This document shows, piece by piece, positions 1-7,756 of a stretch of 64,000 bases of DNA. Position 1 is the first letter of the stretch; every line of letters starts with the position of its first letter. Made by a program: the position numbers and the translations under genes. Source of the DNA: Chryseomonas sp014190935 (GTDB lineage: Bacteria; Pseudomonadota; Gammaproteobacteria; Pseudomonadales; Pseudomonadaceae); the NCBI RefSeq assembly GCF_014190935.1, contig NZ_JACHVV010000001.1:1116001-1180000 (forward strand), in the 5' to 3' direction. The notes under the pieces are model-generated. The model searched no databases. It saw nothing but the letters and a program-made list of their open reading frames with translations, and was not told the DNA's origin.

Positions 1-338
1 CTGATCAGGGCGATGGTCACCCCGCAGATCCCCACGGCGCCCACGGCCGCCAGCACCGCCACCGGTCCGCCATGCAGGGCGGTGACCACGTTCTGCTGGG
101 CGGCCATGGCCACCACCACCGGGATGTACAGCGCGCCCCAGAAGCCGACCCCGAATTCGCACTCCTTGCTCATGCCGCCGTGCCGCTCCATGTAGAGCCG
201 GGCGCAGATCAGCAGGAGCATGGCGATGCCCACCCCGCCGACGTTTGACTTGACCCCGAGCAGGACGCCCAGGAAGTCGCCGATGATGACGCCTGCAAGC
301 ATGCAGACGGCCAGGAGCGCTACACCGTAGATGATCAT
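1..338 (-). CDS. madL: Malonate transporter subunit MadL (partial, C-terminus beyond window)
   Basis: This is the small subunit of the two-component MadL/MadM malonate carrier, which brings malonate across the inner membrane for the decarboxylase encoded upstream. The visible 112 codons start MIIYGVALLAVCMLAGVIIG and are mostly hydrophobic, with about three or four membrane segments and the family stretch YMERHGGMSKECEFG near residues 50-65. The start at 338 is the first ATG after the mdcH-madL gap. The gene follows mdcH on the same strand after 221 bases, the order known for P. putida-type mdc operons; madM and the regulator mdcR would be expected just outside the window. The 3' end is missing only because the window ends. 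Confidence 0.88.
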   Translation of the reverse strand, partial: MIIYGVALLAVCMLAGVIIGDFLGVLLGVKSNVGGVGIAMLLLICARLYMERHGGMSKECEFGVGFWGALYIPVVVAMAAQQNVVTALHGGPVAVLAAVGAVGICGVTIALI

Positions 339-364
339 TGTTGTTGTCCTCGGTTGTGCTTGGG

Positions 365-550
365 GTGGGGTGAAGCCTGGCACCGCTCTCTTTGTTACCC
401 CTCTCCGTCCGGGGGAGGGCCGGGATGAGGGCGGCGCCGTGTTTGAAGGTCTCTTCGGGTCCTGTGTGGGTTGGGTGGAAGCCTGCCACCGCGCTCGCTG
501 TTACCCCCTCTCCGTCCGGGAGAGGGCTGGGGTGAGGGCCGCCGCCGTAT
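365..550. repeat. Two tandem copies of a REP-like intergenic hairpin element
   Basis: Two similar copies (about 365-442 and 473-550) share the order 'gaagcctg-ccaccgc-ctc-gttacccc', then an inverted repeat of the type cctctccg/cgggagagg, then a 'gatgagggc/ggtgagggc' tail. The hairpin core (about 400-419 and 507-526) can fold in RNA. They lie between mdcH and madL in the same operon, so they may dampen or stabilise the distal transporter message. Similar 'CTCTCC...GGAGAGGG' palindromes are common extragenic repeats in gammaproteobacteria (knowledge); the effect here is inferred. Confidence 0.6.
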
Positions 551-559
551 GGGAAAAGC

Positions 560-1495
560 TCAATCCAGTCGCGCCGCCTCCTCGCGCCGCAGCGCCTCCA
601 GGGTGTCGGGGTGGGTATCCTGCCAGGCCAGAACGCCGCTAGTGGGCAGCACGCGCCTGGCCAGCTGGGTGAGCACGCTACCCGGCGCCAGCTCGATGGC
701 CAGGCGCACGCCGCGCTCGCGAGCGGCTTCCAGGGTGGCGTGCCATTCGATGGGCCGCGCCATGTTGAAGGCGAGGTCGTCGCGCAGCTGCTCGGCGCGC
801 ACCAGCCGCCGGGCCGAGGTGCCGCTCAGATAGGCCAGGCGCGGCGCCCGCAGCTCGATGCCGGCGAACGCCTGGTCCAGGGTCCTGGCAGCCTCCGCCA
901 GCAGCGGGCAATGGGACGGCACGCTCATGGCCAGGCGCTTGGCCGCCGCCGCGCCTTCGGCGCGCGCCGCCTCGGCCAAGGTGGCCAGGCCCGCGTCGCT
1001 CCCCGCCACCACGTATTGCTGCTCGGCATTGGCGTTGGCCAGGTATAGCGGCGCGTCAGGGCGCTGGTGGTCAGTAACCAGCTTCTCGACCGCGCCACGC
1101 CCCAGGCCAAGGATCGCCAGCATGCCGTAGCCGGACGGGTAGGCCGCCTGCATCAACTCGCCGCGGCGGGCCACCAGGCGTAGGGCATCGGCGAATTCCA
1201 GGGCCTCGGCCACTACCGCGGCGGCATAGGCGCCGATGGACAGCCCGGCCACCAGTTGCGGCGCCGGTCCGCGATTCAAGAGCAGGCGCGCCGTGGCGAC
1301 GCCGGCGATCAGCAGGCAGAGCTGCACGGCGCGGGTGTGTTCCAGCGCCTGGGCGGAGTCCAGGCTGAGGGGATCAATGTCCAGCACCGCGGCGGCTTCC
1401 GCCAGCGTCCGCCGGACCTCGGCGGCGTCGGGCAGGGCGTGCAGCAGGCCGGGCCGCTGGGCGCCCTGGCCGGGAAACTGGAAGAGGGTGCTCAT
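560..1495 (-). CDS. mdcH: Malonyl-CoA:ACP transacylase of malonate decarboxylase (MdcH)
   Basis: MdcH (311 residues) loads malonyl from malonyl-CoA onto the decarboxylase acyl carrier protein MdcC to prime the enzyme. It has the FabD-like fold signature: FPGQGAQ at residues 7-13 and the nucleophile elbow GLSIG with the catalytic serine at about residue 86; the motif SVPSHCPLL further on carries the likely catalytic histidine. The start at 1495 overlaps the mdcG stop by 4 bases (ATGA), which fits translational coupling and is preferred over an upstream in-frame ATG at 1636. It is the last decarboxylase gene before the transporter genes. Confidence 0.93.
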   Translation of the reverse strand: MSTLFQFPGQGAQRPGLLHALPDAAEVRRTLAEAAAVLDIDPLSLDSAQALEHTRAVQLCLLIAGVATARLLLNRGPAPQLVAGLSIGAYAAAVVAEALEFADALRLVARRGELMQAAYPSGYGMLAILGLGRGAVEKLVTDHQRPDAPLYLANANAEQQYVVAGSDAGLATLAEAARAEGAAAAKRLAMSVPSHCPLLAEAARTLDQAFAGIELRAPRLAYLSGTSARRLVRAEQLRDDLAFNMARPIEWHATLEAARERGVRLAIELAPGSVLTQLARRVLPTSGVLAWQDTHPDTLEALRREEAARLD

Positions 1496-2193
1496 GCGGC
1501 GCGCACCTCCCGCCAGGGATCGCCTACCAGCTGGGGACCGGCAGCGGTCTTGAGCAGCACGCGTGGGGCGTTTCCGGCCCAATCGGCCAGGGCCACACCG
1601 CCGAGCGGGGTCTCCAGCAGGATATCCAGGCGGCACAGCGCCCGCGCCTGCAGGGACGCCAGCAAGGCCCGGGCCTGGTCGCGCGACAGCGGGGTTGCGC
1701 AGCGGATCAGCAGATCCAGATCGCTCCCGGCATGCAGCGCCGGCCAGCCGCTGGTCAGCTCGTAGCCTGCGGCACCGGTGGGGCCCCAGGGCAGGCCCAG
1801 CTCATCCAATAGCGATTCGACAGCGGCCAGGGTCGAGAAGACCGGCAGGTCACGGCAATCCTTCGAGATTCTCAGGGTCTCGGGAGAGTGCTGGCGCCTC
1901 ACGGCAGCAGGTTCCAGCCAGGCTGCCAGACGCTCGGCGCGAGTGGTGCCGCGCAGGCCGATCGGGATGCGGCCATTATCGTGCGCCGCGCGGCGGACCA
2001 CCACGGGCAGGCCGGCCTGGGCGACCTGGTGGGCCCAGGCGGGGGCTTGCCCGGGCAGGGCGTCCGGGGTGAGGCCCCAGAGGAGGTCGTGGGGGCGGTG
2101 TTGGGCTTCGCTGCGCTCAACCCAACCTACCGGAGCCTCGTAGGTTGAGTTGAGCGCAGCGAAGCCCAACGATCCCATCGCCCGCCCGCTCAT
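1492..2193 (-). CDS. mdcG: Phosphoribosyl-dephospho-CoA transferase (MdcG) with REP-derived N-terminus
   Basis: MdcG attaches the 2'-(5''-phosphoribosyl)-3'-dephospho-CoA prosthetic group to the acyl carrier protein MdcC. Family features are RPHDLLWG at about residues 34-41, where most homologues begin, and a nucleotidyltransferase-like GSDLDLLI stretch. I chose the ATG at 2193 because it makes a TGATG stop-start overlap with mdcE; an ATG at 2205 is also in frame. Residues about 8-30 are encoded by a near-perfect inverted repeat, so the protein carries a foreign extension (LGFAALNSTY then VGWVERSEAQ) ahead of the conserved domain. Between this extension and RPHDLLW there is no ATG, GTG or TTG start, so the repeat must be translated. 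Confidence 0.88.
   Translation of the reverse strand: MSGRAMGSLGFAALNSTYEAPVGWVERSEAQHRPHDLLWGLTPDALPGQAPAWAHQVAQAGLPVVVRRAAHDNGRIPIGLRGTTRAERLAAWLEPAAVRRQHSPETLRISKDCRDLPVFSTLAAVESLLDELGLPWGPTGAAGYELTSGWPALHAGSDLDLLIRCATPLSRDQARALLASLQARALCRLDILLETPLGGVALADWAGNAPRVLLKTAAGPQLVGDPWREVRAA
2100..2170. repeat. REP-like inverted repeat inside the 5' end of mdcG
   Basis: Two 31-base arms (2100-2130 and 2140-2170) are inverted copies with one mismatch, around a 9-base loop (cggagcctc). Each arm has the sequence type gttgggcttcgctgcgctca, a form widespread as extragenic palindromes in Pseudomonas (knowledge). Here it is in a coding region and in frame. The messenger RNA would form a very stable hairpin about 25 bases after the mdcG start codon. 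Confidence 0.85.
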
Positions 2194-3008
2194 CACGCGT
2201 TCCATCCCGCTCTCAGGCGTTCGCGCACCTCGCGAGAGGCGGCGCGATTGGCGCCGTCCAGCCGGAGCCGGAGATCGGTGGCACCGCTGGCCAGGACATC
2301 CGCCTGGGCGTCGGCCAGGGCCTGGCGCACCTGCTGCACATCTTCGGCTGAGGGCTGGTCGGGCTGGGCCACTTCCAATTGGCGCCAGAGCAAGCCGAGG
2401 GAGGCGTAGCTGTCCAGGTCGTAGGCCATGGGCGGGATGTCCGCCGCCAGGCGTTCCAGCTCTTCTACGCTGCGCAGGGTGACCCGCGCGGCCGAGGCCT
2501 TGCCCATGGCATGCACCTGCACCTGGGGATCGCGCAGGGCCAGCAGGCGATTGGCCTGGTAGCCATGGGCGAGAAAGCCGCCAGACATGGCCTTGCCCAC
2601 CAGCAGCCCCAGCACCGGATGCCCGGCCAGGCGCGCCTCGGCATAGGCCCCGGCGGCCCCGGCCAGGGCCTGGTGGATGCCAAAGGCCTCCTCGCGGCGC
2701 CCATAGGCCTGGCTGGGCACGTCCACCAGGGCGATCAGGGTACGTTTCAGGGCAGCGTCACGATCTTCGGCGATGGCCTGCTGGATGGCCCGGGCCAGGC
2801 CCCAGCCCTCCAGCAGACCCACCTCGCCCTGGCGGGCGCGGGGAAAGGGATTCTCGGCATCGGCAACCACCGCCAGCCAGCGCGCGGGGCGTCCGGCCAG
2901 TTCGAGGTCGGCGACGCGCAGGGAGGCGGGCAGGCTGGCCAGCGCCTCGCCCTGGCCGGCCAGCGCCTGGAACCAGGTCAGGCCGCGTTGCGAAGGCTGG
3001 GTGCTCAT
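2193..3008 (-). CDS. mdcE: Malonate decarboxylase gamma subunit (MdcE)
   Basis: MdcE (271 residues) pairs with MdcD to form the decarboxylase that converts malonyl-S-ACP to acetyl-S-ACP and CO2. The protein resembles the carboxyltransferase/crotonase fold, with residues such as VDVPSQAYGRREEAFGIHQA and GLLVGKAMSGGFLAHGYQA in the central part. The start at 3008 overlaps the mdcD stop by 4 bases (ATGA); longer in-frame extension upstream is antisense-like sequence inside mdcD. The stop is shared with the mdcG start. Confidence 0.93.
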   Translation of the reverse strand: MSTQPSQRGLTWFQALAGQGEALASLPASLRVADLELAGRPARWLAVVADAENPFPRARQGEVGLLEGWGLARAIQQAIAEDRDAALKRTLIALVDVPSQAYGRREEAFGIHQALAGAAGAYAEARLAGHPVLGLLVGKAMSGGFLAHGYQANRLLALRDPQVQVHAMGKASAARVTLRSVEELERLAADIPPMAYDLDSYASLGLLWRQLEVAQPDQPSAEDVQQVRQALADAQADVLASGATDLRLRLDGANRAASREVRERLRAGWNA

Positions 3009-3871
3009 GGCTGGTCTCCGGCATAGAGGTGGCGGACCGCGGCGGCGTCCGCCTGGGGACGGGTGTCGAGATCGGCGAGGCGCGTCAGGTAGTGGTCGGC
3101 CTGCCCGCTGCGCAAGGTGCCGGCAACGCCCTGGCTGAAGCCCTGGCGGATGGCGGCGGTCACGGCGGCGCTGTCGTCGGCGACGAAGACATCGGCCAGG
3201 CCCGTGGCGACACGCTGCTCGCCGCCGGTCAGGCTCCAGATGAAGGGGCGGTCGCGGGAGTCGTATTCCTCGATGCCGGCTTCCTGTTCGATCACCTGGG
3301 GGCCGTTGAGGCCCAGCCGGGCCTCGCGGGTGACGATCAGCTGACTGCACAGCCCCGCGGCGATGGACATGCCGCCAAAGCAGCCGACGCTGCCGGCGAT
3401 GACGCCGATGACCGGCTGGTGCGCGCGCAAGGCGACGATGGCCGCCTGGATCTCGGCGATGGCGGCGAGCCCCAGGTTGGCTTCCTGCAGGCGCACGCCG
3501 CCGGTTTCCAGCAGCAGCACGGCGCGGGTCGGGGTGCCGGCGAGGTTGTCTTCCAGGGCTAGTTCCAGCGCCCCGGCGATCTTGGCGCCGCCCACTTCAC
3601 CCATGCTGCCGCCCTGGAAGGCGCCCTCGATGGCACAGACCACCGCCGGCCGGCCGTCGATCAGCCCCTTGGCCACCACCACGCCGTCATCGGCCTGGCA
3701 GACGATGCCCTGCCTGGGCAGCCAGGGCGACATCAGCCGCTCGAAGGGCCCGACCAGCTCGCGAAAGCTGCCGGCATCGAGCACCGTGCGCGCCCGTTCG
3801 CGGGCGCCGAGTTCGACGAAGCTGCGGCTGTGCAGCAATGTCTGCACATCGGGAAGGGTGGCTTCAGCCAT
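3005..3871 (-). CDS. mdcD: Malonate decarboxylase beta subunit (MdcD)
   Basis: MdcD (288 residues) is the carboxyltransferase-like beta subunit of the biotin-independent malonate decarboxylase. The centre contains the family stretch GAFQGGSMGEVGGAKIAGAL and a later glycine-rich segment GSVGCFGGMSIAAGLCSQ, typical of acyl-CoA carboxyltransferase beta chains. The start at 3871 lies 8 bases inside the end of mdcC. No biotin carrier gene is present in the operon, which fits the soluble biotin-independent enzyme type. Confidence 0.94.
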   Translation of the reverse strand: MAEATLPDVQTLLHSRSFVELGARERARTVLDAGSFRELVGPFERLMSPWLPRQGIVCQADDGVVVAKGLIDGRPAVVCAIEGAFQGGSMGEVGGAKIAGALELALEDNLAGTPTRAVLLLETGGVRLQEANLGLAAIAEIQAAIVALRAHQPVIGVIAGSVGCFGGMSIAAGLCSQLIVTREARLGLNGPQVIEQEAGIEEYDSRDRPFIWSLTGGEQRVATGLADVFVADDSAAVTAAIRQGFSQGVAGTLRSGQADHYLTRLADLDTRPQADAAAVRHLYAGDQP

Positions 3872-4178
3872 GGGTGCTGTCCTCCAGGTCGAGGGTTTCC
3901 AGACCCTGCTCCAGGCGCAGGCGCACCACGCCCGGGGTGGCGCCGAAGTCATGGATGTCCAGGGTCAGGGCCGGCAGGTCCTCGCGCGCGGCGAACAGCC
4001 GGTCGAAGAGGGCGCGCCAGCGCGGTTCACTGCCATTGACCGAGGTGGTCACCTTGAGGGTGAAGTCGGCGCTGGCGGGTTCGAGCAGGACCTCCAGGTC
4101 CCCCGAGCCGACGCAGCCCACCAGGGCACGGCCCTGGCGGCGCTGGCTGGCCGGATAGCGGCAGGTGAAGTGTTCCAT
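3864..4178 (-). CDS. mdcC: Malonate decarboxylase acyl carrier protein (delta subunit, MdcC)
   Basis: MdcC (104 residues) is the small carrier protein that holds the acetyl/malonyl thioester on a phosphoribosyl-dephospho-CoA arm. The attachment serine is expected in GCVGSGDLEV, serine 25, matching the known modified serine of the family. Its size is normal for the family. The start at 4178 overlaps the mdcB stop by one base (TGATG), and its own end overlaps the start of mdcD. Confidence 0.93.
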   Translation of the reverse strand: MEHFTCRYPASQRRQGRALVGCVGSGDLEVLLEPASADFTLKVTTSVNGSEPRWRALFDRLFAAREDLPALTLDIHDFGATPGVVRLRLEQGLETLDLEDSTHG

Positions 4179-5035
4179 CAGAGGTCTCCAGGGAGCCGTG
4201 GCTCCAGGCGATCGACGAGAAGGGTGGCGGCCAAGAGATCGGCAGCGCCACCCGGAGAGGCGTTGGCGGCCAGCAACTGACGATCCAGCAGCAACAGCTG
4301 GCGGCGCCCGGCGAGACTGGCGCTGCCACCGGCGTCCAGCACCGCCTGGGCGCCCTGTTGCATGGTCGCCAGGGCGGCGGGACCGCCGCGGTGCAGCACG
4401 CAGGTGTCGTCCAGTCGGGTCATGATCGCCAGCAGGGCATCCAGACGAGCGTTCTGCTCGCCGGCATCCGCCTGGCGGCTGGCGCGCAGCTGCGGCAGGC
4501 CGCGCTGGTGAATGGCCGGAAAGCCCGCAGCCGCCTCGGCCCGTGCACCGCCGACGCCATAGCGTTGGGCGACGCCCTGGCCATGGCTGGGGGCGGTGCG
4601 GGGTGCGTCCGAATCGGGCAGGCTGGCCAGGTGCCCGGCGGCCAGGCACAGCGCGCGCGCCGAGTCCGGTCGCGCCTGCACCGCCGCCGTCAGCAGCAGT
4701 CCCAGCGCCCAGATGGCGCCGCGGTGGGTATTGATTCCGCCGGTGACCTGCAGCATGGCGGCTTCGCCCTCCCGCCCCAGGCGACCGATCAGGCGGCGCA
4801 GTTCGGCGGCGGGCAGTTCCAGTTCGGCGGCTTCGGCCATGGCCTGGAAGCAGGGCCGCAGGGCCTGGGCCGAGGTCAGCATCAGGCCGAGGCTGAGGTC
4901 CTGGTGGGCACCCTGGCCGCGGCGATCCACCAGGGCCGGCTTGGGCGAGAGTTCGGCTTCGTCGACCAGGGCGGTCACGGCCAGGTCGGCCAGGCGTTCG
5001 GCGGGAGAGGGGGCAAGACGGGCGAGGGCGCGCAT
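4178..5035 (-). CDS. mdcB: Triphosphoribosyl-dephospho-CoA synthase (MdcB)
   Basis: MdcB (285 residues) makes the prosthetic group precursor from ATP and dephospho-CoA, later transferred by MdcG. It is a CitG-type protein: the segment KPALVDRRGQGAHQDLSL near residues 45-65 and TGGINTHRGAIWALG near 110-125 are the family signatures. The start at 5035 shares a TGATG with the mdcA stop; an in-frame ATG at 5083 lies inside mdcA and is less likely. Confidence 0.93.
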   Translation of the reverse strand: MRALARLAPSPAERLADLAVTALVDEAELSPKPALVDRRGQGAHQDLSLGLMLTSAQALRPCFQAMAEAAELELPAAELRRLIGRLGREGEAAMLQVTGGINTHRGAIWALGLLLTAAVQARPDSARALCLAAGHLASLPDSDAPRTAPSHGQGVAQRYGVGGARAEAAAGFPAIHQRGLPQLRASRQADAGEQNARLDALLAIMTRLDDTCVLHRGGPAALATMQQGAQAVLDAGGSASLAGRRQLLLLDRQLLAANASPGGAADLLAATLLVDRLEPRLPGDL

Positions 5036-6711
5036 CACCAGCTCCTGAACTTGGCCGGGGGTTGATAGAGGCCGCCGGACCATTCCACCAGTTCGCCGAT
5101 GCTCTTAGCGGCGAGCAATTCGCGACTGGCGTCGGTGCGGCGGATGCCGAGGTCCTCGGGCAGCGCGACCAGGCCTTCCTGGCGCAGCCGCCGGGCCTCG
5201 GCCGGATCGCTGCGCAGGCCGATGGCGGTGACCCCGGCCACGGCGGCGATCATCGCCCGGCGCTCGTCCAGGGAGCGGGCGCGGTACAGGTAGGCGATGC
5301 CTTCCTCGGTGAGCAGGTGGGTGACGTCGTCGCCATAGACCATGATGGGCGCCAGCGGCATGCCGCTCTTGCGCGCCACCTCCACGGCGTCCAGGGTATC
5401 GACGAAGGTGGGTTTGCCGCCTTCCTGGAAGGTCTCGACCATCTGCACCACCAGCTTCTTGCCCCGCTCCAGCAGCGCCGGGGCGCTGTCGCCCGTCTGC
5501 TGGCGCATGTCCAGCCAGGCCGGGGTGGGATGGCGGCGGCCGCGCGGGTCATGGCCCATGTTGGGGGCACCACCGAAGCCGGCCAGGCGCCCCCGGGTCA
5601 CGGTGGAGGAATGGCCGTCGCCGTCGACCTGCAGGGTGGCGCCGATAAAGAGGTCGACGGCGTATTGGCCGGCCAGCTGGCAGAGCAGGCGGTTGGATCG
5701 CAGCGAACCGTCGCGACCGGTAAAGAAGACGTCCGGACGCTGGGCGATATAGCCCTCCATGCCCAGTTCGGTGCCGAAGCAGTGCACGCTCTCCACCCAG
5801 CCGCTCTCGATGGCCGGGATCAGCGTGGGGTGGGGATTGAGCGTCCAGTGCCGGCAGATCTTGCCCTTGAGGCCCAGGCGCTCGCCATAGGTGGGCAGGA
5901 TCAGCTCGATGGCCGCGGTGTTGAAGCCGATGCCGTGGTTGAGCGACTGCACCTGGTGGCGTTCATAGATACCGCGGATGGCCATCATCGCCATCAGCAC
6001 GTGCACCGGCTTGATGTGGCGCGGATCGCGGGTGAACAGGGGTTCGATATAGAAGGGCCGGTCGGCCACCACCACGAAATCCACCCAGTCCGCCGGGATG
6101 TCGACCCGCGGCAACTCGGATACGTCGTCCACCAGCTGGTTGACCTGGACGATGACGATGCCGTCGCTGAAGGCGGCCGGCTCGATCAGCGCCGGGCTGT
6201 CCTCGGTGCTGGGGCCGGTATAGATGTTGCCGGCACGGTCGGCCATGAAGCCGGCGCTGAGCACCATCTTGGGGATCAGGTCCACCAGCAGCCGGGCATA
6301 GAGTTCGATGTAGGTGTGGATGGCGCCGACTTCGAGCAGGCCGTCCTCCAGCAGCTGGCTGATCCTCAGGCTCTGGGTGCCGGCAAAGGAGAAGTCCAGC
6401 TTGCGGGCGATGCCGCGTTCGAAGAGGTCCAGGTGCTCGGCGCGACCGACGCTGGGCATGATCATGTGCAGGTCGTGCAGCCGGGCTGGATCGACCTGGG
6501 CGAGGCTGCGGGAGAGGAAGTCGGCCTGCTTCTGGTTGTTGCCTTCCAGCACCACGCGGTCGCCGGGGGCGAGCAGCTGTTCCAGGGCCGCGACGATGGA
6601 CGCGGTGGGCAGCACCTTGCCATCGGCCAGCGCGGCCACCCGGTCCAGGCGCTGCTGCTTGTCGCTGCGGCGCCTGGCGATCCGAGCCGGTGGGTGGGAT
6701 GTCGTTGTCAT
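5035..6711 (-). CDS. mdcA: Malonate decarboxylase alpha subunit, acetyl-S-ACP:malonate ACP transferase (MdcA)
   Basis: MdcA (558 residues) swaps acetate for malonate on the carrier protein, the first step of each turnover. It belongs to the CoA-transferase superfamily; the length and the segments GNNQKQADFLSRSL, SVHCFGTELGMEGYIAQRPD and FIGATLQVDGDGHSSTVT agree with the family. I placed the start at 6711 because GGAG lies about 7-10 bases upstream; another ATG four codons earlier (6723) is possible. It is the first gene of the operon, behind a perfect 10-base palindrome that probably binds the regulator. Confidence 0.94.
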   Translation of the reverse strand: MTTTSHPPARIARRRSDKQQRLDRVAALADGKVLPTASIVAALEQLLAPGDRVVLEGNNQKQADFLSRSLAQVDPARLHDLHMIMPSVGRAEHLDLFERGIARKLDFSFAGTQSLRISQLLEDGLLEVGAIHTYIELYARLLVDLIPKMVLSAGFMADRAGNIYTGPSTEDSPALIEPAAFSDGIVIVQVNQLVDDVSELPRVDIPADWVDFVVVADRPFYIEPLFTRDPRHIKPVHVLMAMMAIRGIYERHQVQSLNHGIGFNTAAIELILPTYGERLGLKGKICRHWTLNPHPTLIPAIESGWVESVHCFGTELGMEGYIAQRPDVFFTGRDGSLRSNRLLCQLAGQYAVDLFIGATLQVDGDGHSSTVTRGRLAGFGGAPNMGHDPRGRRHPTPAWLDMRQQTGDSAPALLERGKKLVVQMVETFQEGGKPTFVDTLDAVEVARKSGMPLAPIMVYGDDVTHLLTEEGIAYLYRARSLDERRAMIAAVAGVTAIGLRSDPAEARRLRQEGLVALPEDLGIRRTDASRELLAAKSIGELVEWSGGLYQPPAKFRSW

Positions 6712-6785
6712 TGGGGTCTCCACGAATCACCTGTCGTGGAGTCACCCTAGACCTCGCTCCCCTGGCGTTCAATCAACCTGAGGGC

Positions 6786-6814
6786 GGAATCGTTACGCTG
6801 AAGTTAACGATTCC
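6786..6814. promoter_or_regulatory. Palindromic candidate operator upstream of mdcA
   Basis: Arms ggaatcgtta (6786-6795) and taacgattcc (6805-6814) are perfect inverted copies 9 bases apart. The site lies about 75 bases before the mdcA start, a usual distance for LysR-type activators such as MdcR, which controls mdc operons in related bacteria. The regulator gene is not in the window, so the assignment is inference. Confidence 0.6.
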
Positions 6815-6840
6815 GTTGAGCTCAGGTGCCTGTGACCGGC

Positions 6841-7551
6841 TCAGGTCTTGTCGACCGGGGTGAAGATCGAGGTGGTCTTGGAGAACCAGCTGGTGGGGGT
6901 CACGTCGACGTTGGCGTTGTCGTATCTCAGGCTGTTCTGCACCTGCTTGAGCGTGAGGTTCGCCTGCCAGTATTGCTCGTGGCCCAGCTCCTGGTTGGCC
7001 CGGTGCACCAGGTCCAGGGTTTCCTGGGCCGGCAGCACGGCGGTGGAGTAGTCGACGTCGACGCCGGCCACCTTGAGGATCTCGCCAGCGCCCTTGGTAT
7101 CGCCCTGCTGGATCTTCTCGTTGGCCTGGACCACGGCCTGGTTCTTGGCCGGGGTGGCGACATAGTCGTCACGCAGCGCCATGCCGCTCCCGATCGGCAG
7201 CCAGGCCGTGGCCTTGGCGTCCTGCGCGGAGACCTGCATGAGTTTGCCGTCCTGACCCCGCAGGTCCCTGGCCGACTTAAGGTAGGCGGTCTTGTCGGTC
7301 TGGGCGGTCTGCAGCGCGCTTTCTGCAGCGGCCAGTTGCTGCTTGGCCTGATCGACATGGGCTTCGAAGAGGTCCTGGCGGGCGGCGACCACGTCCATGA
7401 AGGCCTGCTGGCCCTGCTGGGAGATCGCCGGCAGGGTGGCGACCTGCTGGGTGGCGATGTCGGGTCGGGTGTTGGCCAGGGCGGCGGTGGAAAACACCGA
7501 GGCGATGGTCAGGACGAGGAGGCTCTTGGTGATACGACGATTGAGGTTCAT
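6841..7551 (-). CDS. YfdX-family exported protein
   Basis: This 236-residue protein begins with a signal peptide (MNLNRRITKSLLVLTIASVF, then a likely cut after AALA near residue 26), so it should be periplasmic. The mature part is mostly helical and matches the YfdX family by its body: RPDIATQQVATLPAISQQGQ, then a coiled helix region rich in Q/A, then VDYSTAVLPAQETL. In E. coli yfdX belongs to an acid/drug-resistance regulon (knowledge); its molecular role is not settled. It sits alone between the mdc and glucarate operons on the same strand, about 130 bases before mdcA, without an obvious operon partner. Confidence 0.75.
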   Translation of the reverse strand: MNLNRRITKSLLVLTIASVFSTAALANTRPDIATQQVATLPAISQQGQQAFMDVVAARQDLFEAHVDQAKQQLAAAESALQTAQTDKTAYLKSARDLRGQDGKLMQVSAQDAKATAWLPIGSGMALRDDYVATPAKNQAVVQANEKIQQGDTKGAGEILKVAGVDVDYSTAVLPAQETLDLVHRANQELGHEQYWQANLTLKQVQNSLRYDNANVDVTPTSWFSKTTSIFTPVDKT

Positions 7552-7702
7552 GTGCTTCTCCCGGATACGAAAGTAACTGGAACCGCGGGGTATCGGGCAG
7601 GGTTGCGCGATACCTTGGGGTCCAGTGTCCATCCGGTGAGCTTAAGGAACGCTTAGCAGGCTATCGGTAGGTGTAATTCCTTGTGTCGGACGCTGAAACG
7701 GA

Positions 7703-7741
7703 AACAGCGCCCGCCCCGGGGAGGCCGGAGCGGGCGCTGTT
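7703..7741 (-). terminator. Rho-independent terminator after gudD
   Basis: Stem aacagcgcccgc (7703-7714) pairs with gcgggcgctgtt (7730-7741); read on the minus strand it is followed by tttccgttt. It lies 16 bases after the gudD stop. Confidence 0.8.
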
Positions 7742-7756
7742 GGCGGGCCGAGGGGC

